Positions 53,012-58,776 of a DNA stretch of 58,776 bases are shown here, in pieces. Where the stretch lies: the NCBI GenBank assembly GCA_902521465.1, contig CABYRL010000002.1:1-58776 (forward strand), in the 5' to 3' direction. The position numbers and the translations under genes are program-made. Origin of the DNA: an uncultured Alphaproteobacteria bacterium (GTDB taxonomy: Bacteria > Pseudomonadota > Alphaproteobacteria > HIMB59). The notes beneath the pieces are model-generated. The model was not told where the DNA came from. It saw nothing but the letters and a program-made list of their open reading frames with translations, and searched no databases. Every line of letters begins with the position of its first letter. The stretch's first letter is position 1.

Positions 53012-54358
53012 ATGAGCTTACCTACTAAATGTGACTATTTAATAATCGGGGCTGGAATTCACGGCCTGAGCACTGCATGGCATCTTTGTAAAAAATTATC
53101 CAATAAGGGCCAACTCAAAGAAAATTCTGTAGTCGTTTTGGAAAAATCCAAAGTTGCAAATGGAGCAAGTGGTGTTGCATGTGGAATTGTAAGGAACAAC
53201 TACTACCAGCCTGCAATGAGAAGGCTAATGGCTCATTCTGTAAATGTTTGGAATGAGAATGCTGAGGCTTTAACTTACAAGCCAGTTGGCTACATGCAGA
53301 TCAACTCCGAGCTAATGCAAGAAGGCATGTCTGAAGTTTATGAGCAGCAAAAAGAAATAGGATTTGACTCCGAGTTTATCGAAGGAGCATCAGATTGTGA
53401 TAAGTATATGAAAGACATGTTGCCAGATTGGCAAGCTCAAGGCATCACTTCAGTTTTACACGAAAAGAAAACAGGATATGGAGCTAATAGAGGAGCCATA
53501 GAGGGCTTTCATAAGTTAGCAGTATCGGCTGGAGCAAAAGTTTTAGAAGGTGTGACTGTTAACAATTTAATTTCTTCTAATGGTAGCGGAGCAGTTTCGG
53601 CTGTAGAAACATCAGAGGGTAAAATTGAATGCACTCAATTAGTTGTTGCGGCTGGTCCATGGGTAAGAAAATTCTGGGAAATTTTAGAATTACCTAACAC
53701 CGTTAAAATAAAAAAACCTGATGGTTCATTTACTGATGATATACCTATGTGGTCATACATGGCACTTGAAGAGGGTGAGTTGGAAGTTGACCCAAGAAGT
53801 TATAAAACAGCAAACGGAACAGAGTACCCAGTTATTCATGTTGATACAGAAGCCACACTTGTCTCAAATAAAACAGGTGATGTTATACATGAAAATGTTA
53901 TGTGGGGTTTTTACTATAAGCCCGATGTCTACAGAGATGGTATACAAGGTGGTTCCTCTCCATATGACATAAATAAACCTGTTAACGATATAAGTCTTGA
54001 TCCTTATGGTCATGACTCAGATGAGTTTCAACCAAGAGCTTCTTTTGAGGATAAATGGACCTCAGCTTTGGCTTTTTGCCAAAAGCAATTTGATGGATGT
54101 CACGCTAAATACAAGAAGCAAAAAGCTGGCGGTATTGGCTGTGTTACTCCAGATCGTTTTCCTGTATTCGACCAATACAGAGAAAACGTATATATTATAG
54201 CTGATGCTAACCATGGATACAAAATGGCTGGGTTAGGAGATCTTGTATCTAATGAGTTACTTGGTGAGAAATCTGAAATTCTAGAACCTTTTAGATTTTC
54301 TCGTTATGAAGAAGGGAAGTTACATCCGGTTTCAAAGAGCCCGTTCCCTTGGAGTTGA
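53012..54358 (+). CDS. FAD-dependent amine oxidase (DAO / sarcosine oxidase beta-like)
   Basis: About 448 residues from the ATG at 53012, which has GGAGG 11 bases upstream. The longer frame from 52955 would start inside the palindrome. The FAD motif is DYLIIGAGIHGLSTAWHL; further DAO features are ANGASGVACGIVRNNYYQPAMRRL and the C-terminal ADANHGYKMAGLG. Residues 210-345 carry an insertion-rich substrate region (ALEEGELEVDPRSYK, VMWGFYYKPDVYRDG). No GcvT domain is attached. It is the first gene of the operon with a gamma-glutamyl ligase and a second mgsABC, so its substrate is probably an N-alkyl amino acid or a gamma-glutamyl amine; which one is not known. Confidence 0.78.
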   Translation: MSLPTKCDYLIIGAGIHGLSTAWHLCKKLSNKGQLKENSVVVLEKSKVANGASGVACGIVRNNYYQPAMRRLMAHSVNVWNENAEALTYKPVGYMQINSELMQEGMSEVYEQQKEIGFDSEFIEGASDCDKYMKDMLPDWQAQGITSVLHEKKTGYGANRGAIEGFHKLAVSAGAKVLEGVTVNNLISSNGSGAVSAVETSEGKIECTQLVVAAGPWVRKFWEILELPNTVKIKKPDGSFTDDIPMWSYMALEEGELEVDPRSYKTANGTEYPVIHVDTEATLVSNKTGDVIHENVMWGFYYKPDVYRDGIQGGSSPYDINKPVNDISLDPYGHDSDEFQPRASFEDKWTSALAFCQKQFDGCHAKYKKQKAGGIGCVTPDRFPVFDQYRENVYIIADANHGYKMAGLGDLVSNELLGEKSEILEPFRFSRYEEGKLHPVSKSPFPWS

Positions 54359-54379
54359 TGTAAAAGGAGGAGGAATAAA

Positions 54380-55849
54380 ATGACAGCGCTAGAAACGTAC
54401 GTTAAGGATAAAAAGAGACAAGACTATATAAAACAAGTTAGAAAAAAAATTGATAAATTAGGAATTGAGTACATTTATTATCAATTTATTTCTGTTACAG
54501 GTAGAATTGTAGGTAAAGGTGTTCCTGCAGATCATTGGGAGAGTGTAGCTAATAAAGGTTTCCAATTAGTTTATGGAGCTACTGCTAATCTATTTACAAA
54601 TAGACATGGTGATTACATAGGTTATGGACCAGAGGCCCACGAATTAGTGGGTATACCTGATCCAGAAACATTTGTTCAAATTCCTTGGGATAAAAGAATT
54701 GCCAGAGTTTTTTGTACTTGTTTTAGAAACAGGGAAGAAGAAAAAGATCCTGGTGGATATCTTACATCTGATTGCAGAGGTAACTTAAAAAGAGCCCACG
54801 AAGAATTTAAAAAGAAACACAAACTAGAATTACGAGCAGGGACAGAACCTGAAATGATGTGGTTAACAAAAAACGAAGATGGTTCACCGACTGGTTCAGG
54901 TTTCTCTAAACCCTACTGCTATCACATTGATCAATTTGAATCATTAAGACCTGTTTACATGAAAGTAATTGAGTATTCACGCGCAATGGGTTTGGACATT
55001 ATCCAAGGTGACCATGAGGACGCGCCTGGACAATTAGAACTAAATTTCAACTACGATGATGTTGTTAGAAACGCTGACAGGTTATCAACTTACAGACAAA
55101 TCTGTGCTCAAGTAGCAAGAGAATTTAATTTGATTGCTTGTTTTCTGAGTAAACCATTTGTTGGCGTGTCTGCTTCTGGTTGTCACACAAATATTTCACT
55201 CTGGAAGGGCGGAAAAGATGAATTAATACCATGTGGTAACAAGACTATCCCAGGTATGGAAAATGTATTTCATCACCGTAGGGGAGGTACAAATGTCTTT
55301 ATGCCAGACGGGAAAGATAGAAGAATTCCTGGAAAAATAGGCCTTCAAGCAATCGGCGGTGTCATGGAACACCTTCCTGCTTTAACAGCCTTGGGTTCCT
55401 CAACTGTGAATTCATATAGAAGACTTTGGGATACAGGTTTTTGGGCTCCAGTTTATGCGGACTGGGGATATCAAAACAGAACCTGTGGTTTAAGGGTATC
55501 TGCCCCTGGTAGATTTGAATATCGATCAGTTGATTCAGCCCACAACCCATACTTAATGGGAAGCGGTCTGTTGAAAGCATTCGACCATGGTATTTCAAAG
55601 AAAATGGATCCAGGTAAACCTGAACAACAAAATATGTATGAACAAATGAAAGCTGGTAAGCAAGTTGAAAAATTACCAATGACTCTTGGTGAGGCATTAG
55701 ATCGATTAGAAACCGACAAGGTAATACAAGATGCTCTACCAGGTGACATGATGAAAGTGTTTATGGAGTATAAAAGAGATGAGTGGGAAGAATTTTTAGC
55801 AACTCCGACTCAATGGGATCTCGATAAATACCTAGATTGCTTACCATAA
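54380..55849 (+). CDS. Glutamine synthetase-family gamma-glutamyl-amine ligase, divergent (GmaS-like)
   Basis: A 489-residue GS-fold enzyme. Active-site elements: GTEPEMMWL, GDHEDAPGQLELNFNYD, GVSASGCHTNISLWKGG, and GRFEYRSVDSAHNPYL (RxExR). It lacks the FxxYTDLFG-type start of the usual gamma-glutamylmethylamide synthetase and is about 50 residues longer than that group. It is not a housekeeping GlnA either (no adenylylation tyrosine region, no DxFxD start). Position between an amine oxidase and mgsABC2 points to ATP-dependent gamma-glutamylation of an amine; methylamine is the default guess. AAGGAGGAGG gives a very strong ribosome site. Confidence 0.72.
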   Translation: MTALETYVKDKKRQDYIKQVRKKIDKLGIEYIYYQFISVTGRIVGKGVPADHWESVANKGFQLVYGATANLFTNRHGDYIGYGPEAHELVGIPDPETFVQIPWDKRIARVFCTCFRNREEEKDPGGYLTSDCRGNLKRAHEEFKKKHKLELRAGTEPEMMWLTKNEDGSPTGSGFSKPYCYHIDQFESLRPVYMKVIEYSRAMGLDIIQGDHEDAPGQLELNFNYDDVVRNADRLSTYRQICAQVAREFNLIACFLSKPFVGVSASGCHTNISLWKGGKDELIPCGNKTIPGMENVFHHRRGGTNVFMPDGKDRRIPGKIGLQAIGGVMEHLPALTALGSSTVNSYRRLWDTGFWAPVYADWGYQNRTCGLRVSAPGRFEYRSVDSAHNPYLMGSGLLKAFDHGISKKMDPGKPEQQNMYEQMKAGKQVEKLPMTLGEALDRLETDKVIQDALPGDMMKVFMEYKRDEWEEFLATPTQWDLDKYLDCLP

Positions 55850-55868
55850 GATAAGATAGGAGAAAAGT

Positions 55869-56810
55869 ATGTGTGGAATAGCTGGAGTTATAAATAAAAA
55901 GAAGACAGTCAACGTTGGTGAACAAATGGGCCTTATGTTACAAGGTCTTAAACATAGGGGACCTGACTCAACAGGATATGCTATGTACGGAACACCTTTA
56001 AAAAAAGGCTTTGTAATGAGATTTAAAATATCTGAAAACGAGGCTGAAAAGGTAAATGCAACTGTCGACTCACCTGCTGATTTAAAAAATAGAAAAAATG
56101 CTGTCGACTCTATTTTAAAAAAACATGGTGCTAAAGTAACAAAAGAAAGCTCCAGCACCCCATACGCTTTCAGATATATATTTGATTTTAAAGGTGACCT
56201 CACAGATTTGGCTACTGAGATAGAAACAGTCGAAAAAACTGAAATTTTATCAATTGGTAAGGGCCTTGAACTCATTAAAGACTTAGGCGATGCAAATACT
56301 GTATCCAATCAATATGGCCTTGATAAATTTATGGGTACCCACGGTATTGGCCATACAAGGATGGCTACCGAGTCTGATGTAGATATTAAATCTGCACACC
56401 CTTATTGGGCTTTCCCTTTTGAGGATGTGTCAGTTGTTCATAATGGTCAATTGACTAATTATTGGGGCAATCGAAGAGTACTTGAAAGAAAAGGTTACAG
56501 GTTTAATTCAAATTGTGACTCAGAAATAATTGCTGTCTATATAGCTGATAAGATGGCTAACGGCATTGAACTAGAAAAAGCTATGCATGATAGCTTGGAT
56601 GAGCTCGATGGAGTTTTTACATATGTTGTAGCAACAAAGGATCAGTTGGGAATGGCAAAAGACCATATGGCCGCTAAGCCAATGGTAATCTACGAAAGTA
56701 AAGACATCGTAGCATGTGCATCAGAGGAAGTTGCAATTAGGAATATATTTCCTCACGAAATTAAAACATATGACCCTTATGAAGCGGAGGTAAAAGTATG
56801 GCAGGCATAA
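55869..56810 (+). CDS. mgsA: N-methylglutamate synthase subunit A-like (class II amidotransferase), copy 2
   Basis: A 313-residue Ntn amidotransferase domain with nucleophile C2 (MCGIAGVINK), RGPDSTGYAMYG, GHTRMATESDVDIKSAHPYWAFPFEDVSVVHNGQLTNYW and SNCDSEIIAVYIADK. An internal segment (about residues 75-115) is longer than in copy 1. It overlaps the following gene by 13 bases. It belongs to the GlxB family; whether it serves the same reaction as copy 1 is unknown. Confidence 0.83.
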   Translation: MCGIAGVINKKKTVNVGEQMGLMLQGLKHRGPDSTGYAMYGTPLKKGFVMRFKISENEAEKVNATVDSPADLKNRKNAVDSILKKHGAKVTKESSSTPYAFRYIFDFKGDLTDLATEIETVEKTEILSIGKGLELIKDLGDANTVSNQYGLDKFMGTHGIGHTRMATESDVDIKSAHPYWAFPFEDVSVVHNGQLTNYWGNRRVLERKGYRFNSNCDSEIIAVYIADKMANGIELEKAMHDSLDELDGVFTYVVATKDQLGMAKDHMAAKPMVIYESKDIVACASEEVAIRNIFPHEIKTYDPYEAEVKVWQA

Positions 56811-57634
56811 CAAAAAGAACTACTGCTTTTGATGATGAAAATTTATCAGGTAGATCGCAAAAATTATATTTTGAAGTAACAGAAGAAGAAAATTATACCT
56901 ACTACGGTAATCACGAAGTTGATTTTAATAAAAGAACCTCCATTGATTGTGAAGGCATTGATGCTCATGAATTGAATCAAAAAATTAGAGATGCAATTCG
57001 AAAGGGATATGGGTCTATAGTTATTAAAAACCCTGGTGCAAAACATTCACTTGGTGTGGGAATTCTAAATAAGTTAAACTTAATCTTTGAGGGTAGTTTA
57101 GGTTATTTTGGTATCGGTTGTATCGATGGACCAACAGTGAGAGTTAACGGAAGAGTTGGTTGGTCATGTGCTGAAAATATGATGTCAGGAAAAGTTGTTG
57201 TTGAAAACAATGCAGGATCTTGTTTTGGAGCTGCTCTTAGAGGCGGTGACCTTATAGTTAAAGGCGATGCTGGTGCAAGAACTGGAATTGATATGAAAGG
57301 TGGCACTATTCTTATTGGCGGAAATGCTGGAGCTTACACTGGATTTATGATGCAAAGAGGAAGAATTATCGTTTGTGGTGATGTAAACGCAAACATGGGT
57401 GACTCAATGTATGATGGAATCATTTTTGTAGGAGGAGAACCTCATTCGCTTGGAACAGACTGCGTACCTGGTGAAATGAATGAGCACGAGGTTAGATGGC
57501 TAGAACAAAAAATTAAAAATGCTGAGATTGATTGCAAGGTCCCAGCCTCAAAATTTAAGAAATACGTTGCAGGAAGAATGCTCTGGAATTATGACAATCT
57601 AGAGCCAGCAGAAAAGAAAGGAATATTAGGCTAA
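56798..57634 (+). CDS. mgsB: N-methylglutamate synthase subunit B-like (glutamate synthase domain 3), copy 2
   Basis: A 278-residue beta-helix protein. The last 180 residues carry the GXGXG repeats (RVNGRVGWSCAENMMSGKVVVENNAGSCFGAAL, GGTILIGGNAGAYTGFMMQRGRIIVCGDVNANMGDSMYDG). The first 70 residues (RSQKLYFEVTEEENYTYYGNHEVDF) are extra relative to copy 1. Overlaps the C gene by one base. Confidence 0.85.
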   Translation: MAGITKRTTAFDDENLSGRSQKLYFEVTEEENYTYYGNHEVDFNKRTSIDCEGIDAHELNQKIRDAIRKGYGSIVIKNPGAKHSLGVGILNKLNLIFEGSLGYFGIGCIDGPTVRVNGRVGWSCAENMMSGKVVVENNAGSCFGAALRGGDLIVKGDAGARTGIDMKGGTILIGGNAGAYTGFMMQRGRIIVCGDVNANMGDSMYDGIIFVGGEPHSLGTDCVPGEMNEHEVRWLEQKIKNAEIDCKVPASKFKKYVAGRMLWNYDNLEPAEKKGILG

Positions 57635-58776
57635 TGGCAAAACGTAATACACAATTATTAGGACAAAACTCAATTTTTACTCCTGAGGTAATGGACGACA
57701 TTCATATCAAATCACAACTTGGTCGTTATCGTATGCGTGGTATGGCGTTAATGAAAAAAATCCCTCATTGGGATGATTTAGTTTTTTTACCAGGCACATT
57801 AACAAGATTTGTTATTGAAGGTTATAGAGAGAAGTGTCTAACAGAAACAATTATAGGTCCCAGAGCAAAAAATCCTATCAAACTTGATATTCCTGTTTAC
57901 ATAACAAGTATGAGTTTTGGTGCTCTTTCTTATGAAGCAAAAACTGCTTTAGCTAGAGGTTCATCAATGGCTGGAAGTGCAACATGCTCTGGAGAAGGGG
58001 GTATGATACCTGATGAGAGAAGGTACTCTCATAAATGGTATTATCAATGTATTCAATCCAGGTATGGCTTCAACCCACACCATGCTCAATTAGCTGACGC
58101 CATTGAGGTTTTTATTGGCCAAGGTCAAAAAGTTGGAATGGGTGGTCACTTAATGGGCCAGAAAGTTACTGACCAAGTAGCCGAGATGAGATCGTTACCC
58201 GCTGGTATTGATCAAAGATCTCCTGCTAGACACCCAGACTGGATGGGACCGGACGATTTAGCTCTTAAGGTTCAAGAATTAAGAGAATTAACTGACAATC
58301 AAGTGCCAATTCAATTGAAGTTAGGTGCATCAAGAGTTTATGACGATGTCAGAATGGCAGCAAAATGTGACCCTGACTCTATATTTTTAGACTCTATGGA
58401 AGGTTCAACAGCAGCTGGTCCACACATTGCAGCAGCTAATACTGGTATTCCTGGTATTGGTGCAATTAGAGAAGCAAGAAGAGCTTTGGACGATGTGGGA
58501 AAAACTGGTGAAATATCTTTAGTATTTGCTGGAGGTATTAGAGATGGAGCTGATATGGCTAAAGCCTTAGCTCTTGGGGCAGATGCTATTGCTATCGGTA
58601 CAGCTGGATTAGTAGCACTGAACTGTAACAAAGATATTCCAGAAGCAGATTATGAAAAAGAAATGGGAGTGGAGGCAGGTTACTGCTATCACTGTCATAC
58701 TGGTAGATGTCCAGTTGGTGTGGCCACACAGGATCCTGTTCTTAGAAGTAGATTAGACCCAACTGAGGCAGCAGAA
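57634..58776 (+). CDS. mgsC: N-methylglutamate synthase subunit C-like (FMN glutamate synthase domain), copy 2, 3' partial
   Basis: 381 residues visible; the frame is open at the window end. SFGALSYEAKTALARGSSMAGSATCSGEGGM, HPDWMGPDDLALKVQELREL, FLDSMEGSTAAGPHIAAANTGIPGIGAI and FAGGIRDGADMAKALALGADAIAIG define the FMN barrel. GYCYHCHTGRCPVGVATQDP keeps the three cysteines of the 3Fe-4S site, in contrast to copy 1. The ATG overlaps the preceding stop. It closes the oxidase-ligase-mgsABC2 operon, or continues beyond the window. Confidence 0.88.
   Translation, partial: MAKRNTQLLGQNSIFTPEVMDDIHIKSQLGRYRMRGMALMKKIPHWDDLVFLPGTLTRFVIEGYREKCLTETIIGPRAKNPIKLDIPVYITSMSFGALSYEAKTALARGSSMAGSATCSGEGGMIPDERRYSHKWYYQCIQSRYGFNPHHAQLADAIEVFIGQGQKVGMGGHLMGQKVTDQVAEMRSLPAGIDQRSPARHPDWMGPDDLALKVQELRELTDNQVPIQLKLGASRVYDDVRMAAKCDPDSIFLDSMEGSTAAGPHIAAANTGIPGIGAIREARRALDDVGKTGEISLVFAGGIRDGADMAKALALGADAIAIGTAGLVALNCNKDIPEADYEKEMGVEAGYCYHCHTGRCPVGVATQDPVLRSRLDPTEAAE

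Noticed and set aside
55362-55749. Two minus-strand open frames inside the GS-like gene
   Set aside because: Both lie antisense to strongly conserved GS active-site coding sequence and have no homology signal.
54380-55849. Housekeeping glutamine synthetase
   Set aside because: No GlnB-type partner, atypical N-terminus, and operon context with amine oxidase and mgsABC; gamma-glutamyl-amine ligase fits better.
1-58776. tRNA, rRNA, CRISPR arrays, insertion sequences, phage or attachment sites
   Set aside because: All gaps between genes are under 200 bases and were read; none contains a cloverleaf-like sequence, repeated spacers, transposase frame or direct repeats.

Overview
The window is a gene-dense, strongly AT-rich piece of a streamlined marine alphaproteobacterium of the SAR11 / HIMB59 / AEGEAN-169 kind; I cannot separate these by eye. 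The evidence is the low GC, 4-11 nt overlaps between genes, no gap longer than about 200 bases, a DUF1476 (alphaproteobacterial F1-ATPase inhibitor zeta) gene, a TPP riboswitch in front of an SSS-family symporter, and a large methylated-amine gene set. No tRNA, rRNA, CRISPR, phage or insertion sequence was seen.

Layout. (1) 1-5936: the end of a TctA-type tripartite carboxylate transporter permease, a GntR/FCD regulator, and a cassette of ThDP-dependent lyase, formyl-CoA transferase (Frc-like) and a free-standing 10-formyl-THF hydrolase-like protein. A near-perfect GntR operator sits between the regulator and the lyase. (2) 5946-13209: a ten-gene Mrp/Mnh-type cation/proton antiporter operon with three antiporter-like large subunits and one small orphan membrane protein. 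(3) 13210-18029: housekeeping genes (chorismate mutase, LOG protein, glutamine amidotransferase, EamA exporter, glyoxalase I, ATPase zeta inhibitor, methylmalonate-semialdehyde dehydrogenase). (4) 18070-21792: promoter, TPP riboswitch, then thiV-like symporter, thiM, thiE and thiD, a thiamine precursor salvage operon. (5) 21936-23935: cold-shock protein, DjlA-like co-chaperone and betaine-homocysteine methyltransferase. (6) 24058-34643: a choline-kinase-like protein, dimethylglycine dehydrogenase, Nudix hydrolase, ETF beta/alpha and ETF-quinone oxidoreductase, a DmdC-like acyl-CoA dehydrogenase and alanine racemase. (7) 34724-43870: a TMAO/betaine ABC transporter (tmoXWV-like), TMAO demethylase (tdm), an unassigned GcvT-fold protein, a small membrane protein absent from usual ORF calls, and trimethylamine monooxygenase (tmm). 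(8) 44044-58776: a four-subunit sarcosine oxidase / N-methylglutamate dehydrogenase set (mgdABCD), N-methylglutamate synthase mgsABC, an IclR regulator, an FAD amine oxidase, a glutamine-synthetase-family gamma-glutamyl ligase, and a second mgsABC set that runs off the end of the window.

How the genes fit together: trimethylamine is oxidised to TMAO (Tmm). TMAO imported or made internally is demethylated to dimethylamine and formaldehyde (Tdm). Methylamine nitrogen and carbon can then be channelled through gamma-glutamylation, N-methylglutamate synthase and N-methylglutamate dehydrogenase. In parallel, glycine betaine passes a methyl group to homocysteine (BHMT) and dimethylglycine is oxidised by DMGDH, with the ETF / ETF-QO genes close by as the likely electron route. 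Methyl groups end up on tetrahydrofolate, which explains the number of GcvT-fold domains. Three copies of one 19-bp palindrome (at the tmm/mgdA divergent promoter, at the iclR promoter and before the oxidase-ligase operon) suggest that a single IclR regulator controls the methylamine section. The two points I rate highest are this shared operator and the two mgsABC sets, of which only one keeps the iron-sulfur cysteines in the C subunit.
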